A stretch of 64,000 nt of DNA from CAYMWF01 sp964394085 [NCBI: uncultured Gemmatimonadota bacterium] (GTDB lineage: Bacteria > GCA-2686955 > CAYMWF01), in NCBI GenBank assembly GCA_964394085.1, contig CAYMWF010000029.1, positions 4,687 to 68,686 of the forward strand, written 5' to 3'. The stretch's first letter is position 1; each line of letters begins with the position of its first letter. Below are positions 12,790-19,578 of the stretch, one piece after another. A program made the translations under genes and the position numbers. The notes under the pieces were generated by a model. It did not search any database. It worked only from the letters and a program-made list of their open reading frames with translations, and was not told the DNA's origin.

Positions 12790-13110
12790 TTAACGTCCAA
12801 GGATTTTGTTTATTTTGCCTACAAGTTCGTGAATATTCTCGGAGGTTTTGTCCTCCAGTAAAACAATCTCCTGGTCTGCCTTGAATTTCTCATCTGCGAT
12901 ATTCAGTGCTGCTAATACGGCTGAATGAGCCGTTGAAGGTATAAACGTACCTTTCGAGATCTCCTTCATCTTCGCATCGACATACCTGGCGACGTTTTTT
13001 ATATGCTCGGGCGGATCGGGACCTTTTATCGGGTATTCTTCGCCATTGATAACCACACGAACCGTACTGATTTCCCGGTTATCCCGTCCCGAAGTTTCAT
13101 CTCCAGCCAT
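12790..13110 (-). CDS. zapA: Cell division protein ZapA
   Basis: Small protein that bundles FtsZ filaments at the division site. The 106-aa sequence has the ZapA pattern: a short N-terminal strand pair (VRVVINGEEYPIKG), the segment HIKNVARYVDAKMKEI, then a long helix (AALNIADEKFKADQEI) ending in a coiled-coil tail. It lies between a small coiled-coil gene and the 6S RNA gene, both in the same direction, which is an arrangement seen across bacteria. Confidence 0.9.
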   Translation of the reverse strand: MAGDETSGRDNREISTVRVVINGEEYPIKGPDPPEHIKNVARYVDAKMKEISKGTFIPSTAHSAVLAALNIADEKFKADQEIVLLEDKTSENIHELVGKINKILGR

Positions 13111-13138
13111 AAAGAACTCCCACGGAACCGCGCAACTG

Positions 13139-13411
13139 CTAGATTACCGATTCGACTTTCATGAGAATAGTGCGCAACCTCTTCCTGACAGCATCCCGAT
13201 CCTTTTTTAGAGCTTCGTTTTCCTTTGCCAGTCTGCTGAGTTTTGCCGGGGTTGCTCCGGTTTTTTTCTTCATCTGTTCGACTTCGCTCTCGATCGCCGT
13301 CCAGCGTTTCTTGAGAGCCTGGTTCTCCCTGGAGAGATTCTCATGCGATTCAATCAGCTTATCAATCGCTTCGGTTAGTGTTTTCCAATCGTCGTCAGGC
13401 ATTTTTTTCAC
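13139..13411 (-). CDS. Small coiled-coil protein next to zapA (ZapB-like position)
   Basis: A 90-aa protein that is almost all heptad-rich helix (residues 10-80), with no signal peptide or membrane segment. It begins with a GTG that overlaps the rplT stop codon; Met4 is an alternative start. Small coiled-coil proteins directly upstream of zapA are frequent and are often annotated ZapB-like or hypothetical. The division role is inferred from position only. Confidence 0.65.
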   Translation of the reverse strand: MKKMPDDDWKTLTEAIDKLIESHENLSRENQALKKRWTAIESEVEQMKKKTGATPAKLSRLAKENEALKKDRDAVRKRLRTILMKVESVI

Positions 13412-13788
13412 TATTCGTCTGTTCCGGAATCGACCTTTTCAAGCTGGTTTCCGGCAATTTTCACCAGTTCGGTGAAACCTCCACCGTCATTAACAGCCAT
13501 TTCAGCAAGCATCTTTCTGTTAACATCGACGCCTGCGAGCTTCAAACCGTTGATAAATCGGGAATAAGTCATTCCGTGCTCTCTCACAGCGGCATTGATA
13601 CGCGTAATCCACAGTCTCCTGAAATTACGCTTGCGAACCTTTCGGTCTCTGTAAGAATACCGCATACCCCTAAGGACGGCTTCCCTCGCGGTGCATAAAA
13701 GACGGCTTCTTCCGCCCCTGTAACCTCGAGCGGCTTTCAGTATCTTTTTTCTTCGTTTTCTGGATGCGACTGCATTTGTCGTTCTCAT
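13411..13788 (-). CDS. rplT: 50S ribosomal protein L20 (bL20)
   Basis: Assembly protein of the large ribosomal subunit. The 125 residues carry the Arg/Lys-rich N-terminal extension ([20 protein letters not shown]) and the globular part with [20 protein letters not shown]. The C-terminus has a slightly acidic extra tail (VDSGTDE), making it a little longer than the usual 117-120 residues. It follows rpmI in the standard infC-rpmI-rplT order, in which L20 or an upstream leader often controls expression. Confidence 0.98.
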   Translation of the reverse strand: MRTTNAVASRKRRKKILKAARGYRGGRSRLLCTAREAVLRGMRYSYRDRKVRKRNFRRLWITRINAAVREHGMTYSRFINGLKLAGVDVNRKMLAEMAVNDGGGFTELVKIAGNQLEKVDSGTDE

Positions 13789-13803
13789 TGCGTCATCCTC
13801 CTC

Positions 13804-14001
13804 TTACCCCCCGGGCACCATCCTTTTGACTCGGGATGTATCTGCTTTGGACATTACTGCGGATTTTCTGATATTTCTTTTTCGTTTCGTTGTTTTTTTG
13901 GTCAGAATGTGGTTACCAAACGCTTTATTTCTTTTTACTTTACCGGATGAGGTAAACCTGAATCGCTTCTTCGCTCCCCGGTTAGTCTTCATTTTCGGCA
14001 T
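13804..14001 (-). CDS. rpmI: 50S ribosomal protein L35 (bL35)
   Basis: A 65-aa basic ribosomal protein. The family signature [20 protein letters not shown] opens the protein, followed by [18 protein letters not shown]. It lies between infC and rplT, with spacing of 27 bp and 15 bp. Confidence 0.98.
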   Translation of the reverse strand: MPKMKTNRGAKKRFRFTSSGKVKRNKAFGNHILTKKTTKRKRNIRKSAVMSKADTSRVKRMVPGG

Positions 14002-14028
14002 ACCACCCTCCTTTCACTCACTACCTCT

Positions 14029-14571
14029 TCAGTTCTTCTTTGGTTGCTTGGTCGTGGGCACCAGTATCATCAGGAAATTCCTGCCGACCAGTTTCGGCTC
14101 CGACTCCGGTGCCGAAACATCCTCAAGGGTCTCCTGGACCCTGCGGAGCACTTCCCGGCCCCTGTCCTTGTGTGCCATTTCACGGCCTCTGAAACTAAGA
14201 GCCACCTTGACCTTGTTCCCCGCCAACAGGAATTTCCTCGCATGTCTCATTTTAAAATCGAAATCGTGCGCTTCTATGTTGGGTCGGAGCTGGACTTCTT
14301 TCAATTGGACCCTGTGCTGCTGTTTTTTCATCTCCTTTTCTTTCCGACGCTGCTCATACATGAATTTTCCGTAGTCCATGATGCGGCATACCGGCGGCCT
14401 GGCCATTGGGGATACTTCGACAAGGTCCAAATCTTTTTCCCTGGCTATTTCGCGGGCTTCGTCTGTCGGTACGATACCAACCTGATTCCCCTCCTCATCA
14501 ATTAAACGCACTTCCGGTATACGAATCCGATTGTTGATACGATATCGCTTACTGTTCACACTTTTCTTAAT
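14029..14571 (-). CDS. infC: Translation initiation factor IF-3, with ATT start codon
   Basis: Binds the 30S subunit and checks start-codon pairing. The N-domain (NNRIRIPEVRLIDEEGNQVG) and C-domain (VQLKEVQLRPNIEAHDFDFK, ending GRNFLMILVPTTK) are complete. An ordinary start search would take the GTG at 14559, but that codon lies 21 bases from the GGAGG ribosome-binding site. An in-frame ATT at 14571-14569 lies nine bases after GGAGG, giving a 180-aa protein starting M-K-K-S-V-N-S-K. ATT starts are the known hallmark of infC and allow IF-3 to repress its own translation. A structured leader with a terminator lies upstream. Confidence 0.95.
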   Translation of the reverse strand: MKKSVNSKRYRINNRIRIPEVRLIDEEGNQVGIVPTDEAREIAREKDLDLVEVSPMARPPVCRIMDYGKFMYEQRRKEKEMKKQQHRVQLKEVQLRPNIEAHDFDFKMRHARKFLLAGNKVKVALSFRGREMAHKDRGREVLRRVQETLEDVSAPESEPKLVGRNFLMILVPTTKQPKKN

Positions 14572-14809
14572 GGTCTCTTACCTCCTGCATGAAACATTCG
14601 ACATAGGGTTCCCGGGTCTTCAGAATTTTATTTCTGATTGATTTCGGCAATCCGCCGGCAAATCAAGAAACCGGCTGGAACCCAAATAAAAAACGGATGC
14701 ACCCTGGACATCCGCCGATTTTGAGCCGGTCAAGCTTCATAACCATAACCCTTGGTTCTGTCGCCCGGGTCCAGGTGAGCGGCAGGTGCCGCTTCTTGAT
14801 ATTTTTTGT
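14572..14809 (-). promoter_or_regulatory. Untranslated leader of the infC-rpmI-rplT operon
   Basis: About 240 nt between the predicted start of transcription and the infC start codon. It contains a short GC hairpin (14777-14792: AGCGGC/GCCGCT around ACCT), an intrinsic terminator (14684-14714), and a helix that can enclose the terminator (GACCGGCT with AGCCGGTT). A 25-codon open frame (14663-14740) with an AAGGG upstream runs through the terminator. The arrangement fits attenuation of a translation-factor operon, as known for the L20 leaders of Firmicutes. The actual signal is unknown. Confidence 0.5.
14684..14714 (-). terminator. Intrinsic terminator inside the infC leader
   Basis: On the minus strand CGGATG and CATCCG form a stem with a nine-base loop, followed directly by TTTTTTATTT. 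It lies about 110 bases before infC, so either it ends tRNA-Val read-through or it acts as an attenuator. Confidence 0.7.
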
Positions 14810-14816
14810 GCTGTAG

Positions 14817-14845
14817 ATTCTACAGTCTGTACTTTAAAAAATCAA
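14817..14845 (-). promoter_or_regulatory. Promoter for the infC operon, -10 inside a palindrome
   Basis: On the minus strand TTGATT (14840-14845) and TAGAAT (14817-14822) are 17 bp apart, starting only seven bases past the tRNA-Val 3' end. The -10 box lies within the dyad CTGTAGA-N-TCTACAG (14811-14825), which could be a repressor site. Confidence 0.6.
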
Positions 14846-14851
14846 CAGCGC

Positions 14852-14928
14852 TGGTGGGCGATACTGGAATCGAACCAGTGACCCCTTGCATGTCAAGCAA
14901 GTACTCTAACCAACTGAGCTAATCGCCC
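14852..14928 (-). tRNA. tRNA-Val (anticodon GAC)
   Basis: 77-nt cloverleaf with acceptor stem GGGCGAT/ATCGCCC, anticodon loop TTGACAT (GAC), T-arm GGTTCGATTCC and an encoded CCA end at 14852-14854. Its own promoter lies directly upstream. Confidence 0.97.
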
Positions 14929-14945
14929 CCTCGAACAAGTGCCGC

Positions 14946-14974
14946 ATTTTAGGACCGGTCTCCCTGCAGGTCAA
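14946..14974 (-). promoter_or_regulatory. Promoter of tRNA-Val
   Basis: TTGACC (14969-14974) and TAAAAT (14946-14951) on the minus strand, 17 bp apart, with a start expected about ten bases before the mature tRNA 5' end at 14928. Confidence 0.7.
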
Positions 14975-15074
14975 GGTTTTTATTTGTCGGCCGCGATGGT
15001 TTCCACAAGGATATCTCGACATCGGAATCCTTATATACTACCCTTTCGGCAGCCGACCTTCGGAAAGGGCTGAA

Positions 15075-16049
15075 ATGCACGAAAGACCGCTTCTCTTCGA
15101 ATATTCTCCAGGGCTGGCGAACACCATTCCATGGATAAATCTTGAAGCCGGACCGACTCCGGTGGAAAATATTCGTTTACCCCGCTCGGGAGCTCCTGTC
15201 TGGGTGAAACGCGATGACAAGGCCGGGTTCGACTACGGGGGAAACAAGGTTCGCAAACTCGAGTTCCTGCTCGGAAAAGCGTTGAAAAAGGGGAACGCGG
15301 GTGTTTTGACCATAGGCGCATACGGAACTCATCACGGCTATGCCACGGCGAGATACGCGGCACACCTCGGCATGGATTGCACAATCCTTCTGGTCCCCCC
15401 CGTTCCCCCGGAAGGGAAGACCGCTGCAATGGAAAAGCTTGAACGGGCAGGATCTCTCCCCGTCGATCTTTTCCATCCCTCCCGAAGGACATTCAGCGCC
15501 GCCGGAGCGGCCCTTTGTTCGATAGCCGGAATGGGAACTCTTTGCTGGATACCGCCCGGCGGAACCGATCCGCACGGGGCGCTCGGATTTCTGGAAGCGT
15601 CCTACGAGCTGGCCGGGCAGGTAGCGGCCGGCCAGCTCCCTGCTCCGGCGGTGGTAGTGGCGGCCGCTGGCTCCTGCGGCACCGTTGCCGGCCTGCTCGC
15701 GGGGTCACATGCCACCGGCCTCAAGTATTCCGTTTATGCGGTTGCCGTCACTCCTGTATTGGCCAGCAACAGGCGGCGAATCGTCACGCTTGCCAGGAAA
15801 ACCCTCTCACTCGCCGGTATGAAGGCAACGAAATCCGAGCTGGGCAGCCTCCTCCGTTTCACCCGCGACTATCTTGGCGGCGGCTACGGCAAACCGACCC
15901 CGGATTGTTTCGAAGCCATCGAAACGTTCCGCGAAACTGGAATCACCCTCGAACCCACTTATACGGGGAAAGCCGCGGCTGCCCTCGAAAGACTGATAAC
16001 AGGGGAAGAAGGGCCTGTTCTGTTCTGGCAGACATTCGGCGGAACCTGA
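15075..16049 (+). CDS. PLP-dependent D-cysteine desulfhydrase / ACC deaminase family enzyme
   Basis: A 324-aa fold-type II PLP enzyme. The N-terminal motif LEAGPTPVENI and the PLP-lysine segment GGNKVRKLE (Lys58 expected to form the Schiff base), followed by TIGAYGTHHGYATA, match the family that includes D-cysteine desulfhydrase and 1-aminocyclopropane-1-carboxylate deaminase. These release pyruvate or ketobutyrate from D-cysteine, D-serine-like substrates or ACC. The substrate cannot be assigned from sequence. It is followed ten bases later by the DUF1848 gene, probably in one transcript. Confidence 0.85.
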   Translation: MHERPLLFEYSPGLANTIPWINLEAGPTPVENIRLPRSGAPVWVKRDDKAGFDYGGNKVRKLEFLLGKALKKGNAGVLTIGAYGTHHGYATARYAAHLGMDCTILLVPPVPPEGKTAAMEKLERAGSLPVDLFHPSRRTFSAAGAALCSIAGMGTLCWIPPGGTDPHGALGFLEASYELAGQVAAGQLPAPAVVVAAAGSCGTVAGLLAGSHATGLKYSVYAVAVTPVLASNRRRIVTLARKTLSLAGMKATKSELGSLLRFTRDYLGGGYGKPTPDCFEAIETFRETGITLEPTYTGKAAAALERLITGEEGPVLFWQTFGGT

Positions 16050-16059
16050 CAGCAAACCG

Positions 16060-16932
16060 ATGGATATAGTTTCCGTAAGCAGGAGAACCGACATACCGGC
16101 CTTCTATTCTGAATGGTTCATGAACCGGATCGCCGAAGGATGGTGCAACTCCGTAAACCCGTTCAACAGGAATTTCCGGAAAGTCGTTTCTCTGGAGCCG
16201 GACAGGATCGCCTGCTTCGTTTTCTGGACCAGGTTTTCCCGTCCCTTGAGATTACGGCTGGACGAGTTGGACGACAGGGGATTCAGGTATTACTTCCTCT
16301 TCACGCTCCTCGACTACCACAGAAAACTGGAACCCCGAATGCCCGGTCTCGAAGCGCGTGTCGACGATTTCCTGGCTCTTTCTTCGGCGACGGGTGCGGA
16401 AAGGTTGATCTGGCGATATGATCCTATCATCGTTTCCTCCGCTTATCCTTTCAGTTATCATATCGAGACTTTCAGCACCCTGTCGGAAAAACTGAGGGGA
16501 GCCACGCACAAGGTGATTTTCAGTTTCGCTGACAGGTACGGGAAACAGGCGCTGACGGAACAGGAGCTGCCTGCTGCGCCCCCCGAAACGCTGCGGGGGT
16601 TCACCGGATTCTTGAAGGCGATCTCAAGTGCGGCGGATACAGCGGGTTTTGCGTTGCAAACCTGCTCGGAGCCGGCGGTTTCAGCCAGATCGTCAATCAA
16701 ACCGGGAAAATGCATAGACGACGTGTTTATTAAGAATATTTTCGGATTGAACGTGCCTTCAGAAAAGGATCCGGGTCAGAGGAAGTTTTGCCGGTGTGTA
16801 CGAAGCGTCGACATCGGAGCCTATAATACATGCTTGTTCGGTTGCAGGTATTGCTACGCCGTCGGCCGCCGGGAGACGGTGAGAGCGAACCGGAAAAGAC
16901 ATGACCCTTCGGGGCCGGCTCTCCTGCCCTGA
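16060..16932 (+). CDS. DUF1848 family protein with C-terminal CX3CX2C cluster motif
   Basis: A 290-aa protein of a widespread uncharacterised family. It opens with the typical VSVSRRTDIPAFYSEWF, which is followed by a VNPFNR segment and a central RLIWRYDPI motif. The C-terminal 45 residues contain CRCVRSVDIG and then CLFGCRYCYA, i.e. a CX3CX2C triplet like that of radical-SAM proteins but placed at the C-terminus. It probably binds an iron-sulfur cluster. Biochemical function unknown. It is probably cotranscribed with the PLP enzyme and converges with the phosphohexomutase gene 44 bp away. Confidence 0.85.
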   Translation: MDIVSVSRRTDIPAFYSEWFMNRIAEGWCNSVNPFNRNFRKVVSLEPDRIACFVFWTRFSRPLRLRLDELDDRGFRYYFLFTLLDYHRKLEPRMPGLEARVDDFLALSSATGAERLIWRYDPIIVSSAYPFSYHIETFSTLSEKLRGATHKVIFSFADRYGKQALTEQELPAAPPETLRGFTGFLKAISSAADTAGFALQTCSEPAVSARSSIKPGKCIDDVFIKNIFGLNVPSEKDPGQRKFCRCVRSVDIGAYNTCLFGCRYCYAVGRRETVRANRKRHDPSGPALLP

Positions 16933-16975
16933 AGGTATGACGGTGGGATAATCCGGCGGGACGGAAACGACGGAG

Positions 16976-18547
16976 TTAGACAGGTTCTCCATCGTACGGC
17001 GGCAGAACCTGGTCGAATCCACCAACTTCGGGAATATTCTCAAGTCGCCCAATGACCTCTTCCATCATATCGTAAAGCCGCCTCTTCGTGCTGAACGATT
17101 CACCGAGCACTACTAGAGACGGGGTATTGGAAGACGCCCTGACGAGGAACCAGGAATCGTCATCGAACTGCACTCTGATTCCGTTGATGGTGATGACCTG
17201 TGATATTCCGCGTCCGGCTATACTTTCATTTCGGTTTGCCATCGTCGTATACGTTTCGATGATCCTGTCCACGACGTCGTATTTGACTTTGTCATCCACC
17301 TTCGGCTGCATGTTAGGCGACTGGTAACTTACAGGAAGTTCGGCGAGAAGCGCGTCAAGCGGTTTACCCGCCCCGGAAAGAAGAGAGGCGAAAATCAACC
17401 CGGCAAGGGTCGCGTCGTCGTATCCCCTTCCGAATGGCCGGCTGAAAAACATGTGTCCGCTCCGTTCGAACCCGGCGGTAGCCGAATTCTTGCGAACCGC
17501 GGCCTTGATATATGAGTGCCCGGTCTTCTCCCAGATTACGTCGGCACCCGCCTCTCCCATAATCTTCTCGCAAAGGAACGTGGATTTCACATCAACGACA
17601 AAACTCGGTTTGCCGCCTGCGGCTATCACCTTCGGGGCCAGGTGCCTGCCGATCAGCAGACCAACCTTATCGCTGAAAACTTCCCTTCCCTCGTTGTCTA
17701 CTATTCCCAGCCTGTCACCGTCCCCGTCGATCCCGACGCCCAGATCGGCGCCGGTTTCCCGAACCCGCTCTCCGATGGAACGAAGGAAAGCGATATTTTC
17801 GGGATTAGGGTTGAAATTCGGGAAATCCCAGTCCGGTTCGGTAAACTCTTCGATGACTTCGCATCCTGCCGCTCTGAAAACCTCGGGGGTGTAGTGGCCC
17901 GCCGTGCCGTTCCCGGTGCCGACCACTATCTTCAGCGGGGAGGAGATCGACGCAGCCCTGACAATTTCCTCCATATAGGCCTCCCGCACCCCGTCGACGA
18001 ACCTGTACACGCCGCCGGCTGAATCCGGCAGATTGCTCGAATAGACAAATTTTTTGAATTCAAGAATATCGTCGGGTTCGAATGTCCGGGACAAGCCGTT
18101 GCAGAGCTTGATACCGGTCCATCCGTTATCGTTGTGGCTTGCGGTTATCATCGCTCCGGCCTTGACGTCGAGAAGATGCTGAGCGAAGTAGAGAACGGGG
18201 CTCATCACCATTCCAACGTCGAGGACTTCCGCCCCCGCGGATAAAAGACCGAGAACGAATGCATTTTTCACATTCTGAGAGTAGGAACGGAAATCGAAGC
18301 CGACAACCACCACCGGTCGGTCGGTTTCGTTGTTATAGATGCGGCGGCGAGCATACTCTCCGAAGGCCTTGCCAAGGAGCACGAACCCGTTATAGTTGAT
18401 ATCCGCACCTTCGGTTCCCGAGATACGCCAGCGGACATCGTATTCGCGGAACCCGGTAGGCGCGATCATGGCTTCACTGAAATATTCATAAGAGTTGTAG
18501 ATTTCGTTCTCGGTTATCTTAAATCCTATTGATTTTTTCTCGAGCAT
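16976..18547 (-). CDS. Phosphomannomutase/phosphoglucomutase
   Basis: Moves phosphate between C6 and C1 of hexose phosphates for sugar-nucleotide synthesis. Starting from the ATG at 18547, the protein is 523 aa. That start has AGAGGA eight bases upstream; the frame is open to 18640 but without conserved sequence. The phosphoserine loop is TASHND (Ser137), the Mg loop IDGDGDRLGI is near 261, the sugar-specificity loop is GFERSGHMFF, and the phosphate-binding loop near the C-terminus is VRASSNTPSL. The specific substrate (mannose, glucose or glucosamine) is not decided by these motifs. Confidence 0.93.
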   Translation of the reverse strand: MLEKKSIGFKITENEIYNSYEYFSEAMIAPTGFREYDVRWRISGTEGADINYNGFVLLGKAFGEYARRRIYNNETDRPVVVVGFDFRSYSQNVKNAFVLGLLSAGAEVLDVGMVMSPVLYFAQHLLDVKAGAMITASHNDNGWTGIKLCNGLSRTFEPDDILEFKKFVYSSNLPDSAGGVYRFVDGVREAYMEEIVRAASISSPLKIVVGTGNGTAGHYTPEVFRAAGCEVIEEFTEPDWDFPNFNPNPENIAFLRSIGERVRETGADLGVGIDGDGDRLGIVDNEGREVFSDKVGLLIGRHLAPKVIAAGGKPSFVVDVKSTFLCEKIMGEAGADVIWEKTGHSYIKAAVRKNSATAGFERSGHMFFSRPFGRGYDDATLAGLIFASLLSGAGKPLDALLAELPVSYQSPNMQPKVDDKVKYDVVDRIIETYTTMANRNESIAGRGISQVITINGIRVQFDDDSWFLVRASSNTPSLVVLGESFSTKRRLYDMMEEVIGRLENIPEVGGFDQVLPPYDGEPV

Positions 18548-18666
18548 TTCTGTTCCTCTCGTCTTCGGGCATGTTTTGCGGAATCGAAGGTGATTCCGTG
18601 CAGAAGGCGGGGCTCGCGTCAGTGATCCCCGGACCGTCAAAATTATCGGCGCTCCCCTTGATTCTC

Positions 18667-19578
18667 TTAATCGAACAGGGCATTGATATATTCACGCGCA
18701 TCGAACGGATGCAGATCTCCCAGCTGTTCTCCAACCCCGACCAGCGTAACCGGTACGCCCAGCTCCTCTTTTACGCGCAGTATGACTCCGCCCCGGGCCG
18801 TGCCGTCGAGCTTGGTCAACGCGACTCCGGTCACACCCAGCATTTCGTGAAACACCTTCGCCTGCTGAATACCGTTCTGCCCCGTTGTGGCGTCGAGCAC
18901 CAGCAGCACCTCGTGAGGAGCCCCCTCCATCTTCTTGCCTATGACCCGTTTGATCTTCCGGAGCTCTTCCATCAGGTTCACCCGCGTATGCAGGCGCCCG
19001 GCGGTGTCTACGAGAACAAGATCCATGCCCTTCGCCAGCGCGGATGAAACCGCGTCATATGCCACTGCCGCAGGGTCTGAACCCTCTTGACTTTTGACTA
19101 TGGATACTCCTGCCCTTTCCGCCCAGATTCCAACCTGCTGCACGGCAGCGGCCCGGAAGGTGTCCGCGGCGGCGATGAGGACTTTATGGCCGCATTCCGA
19201 CGCCTGGTGCGCCATCTTGCCGATGGTCGTGGTCTTTCCGACGCCATTTACTCCGACCACCATTACAACCCGGGGTTTCTGGCCGTCGACGGGTGGAACG
19301 GAGACCTCAGCCTGAACAATCGAAGTCATTTCATCCTTGAGACAATTGAGAATACCCTCGGGCGTTTTCTGTTTTTCGGTTTTGACGCGCCGGCATAACG
19401 CGTCAATCAGCCTGCCGGTCATATCCAGTCCGACATCGCCTTCAATAAGGATCTCCTCCAGTTCTTCGATCAGCTCGTCGTCGATTCTATTCCTCTTGAG
19501 AATAGACTTTTTCAGTTTCCCGGAAAAACGCTCCCTGGTTTTCCTGAGATTTTTCCTCACCTTGGAAAAAAGTGACAT
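18667..19578 (-). CDS. ftsY: Signal recognition particle receptor FtsY
   Basis: GTPase that docks SRP-ribosome complexes at the membrane. The 303-aa protein has a minimal basic/coiled N-terminal part instead of a long acidic A domain. This is followed by the NG domain: P-loop GVNGVGKTTT (109-118), DTFRAAAV, DTAGRLHT and TKLDGTARGG. It begins directly after the smc stop codon. The smc-ftsY order is conserved in many phyla. Confidence 0.96.
   Translation of the reverse strand: MSLFSKVRKNLRKTRERFSGKLKKSILKRNRIDDELIEELEEILIEGDVGLDMTGRLIDALCRRVKTEKQKTPEGILNCLKDEMTSIVQAEVSVPPVDGQKPRVVMVVGVNGVGKTTTIGKMAHQASECGHKVLIAAADTFRAAAVQQVGIWAERAGVSIVKSQEGSDPAAVAYDAVSSALAKGMDLVLVDTAGRLHTRVNLMEELRKIKRVIGKKMEGAPHEVLLVLDATTGQNGIQQAKVFHEMLGVTGVALTKLDGTARGGVILRVKEELGVPVTLVGVGEQLGDLHPFDAREYINALFD

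Noticed and set aside
12534-12800. 88-aa minus-strand open frame between zapA and rny
   Set aside because: Covers the 6S RNA region, ends in the U-run and has no ribosome-binding site or protein-like composition.
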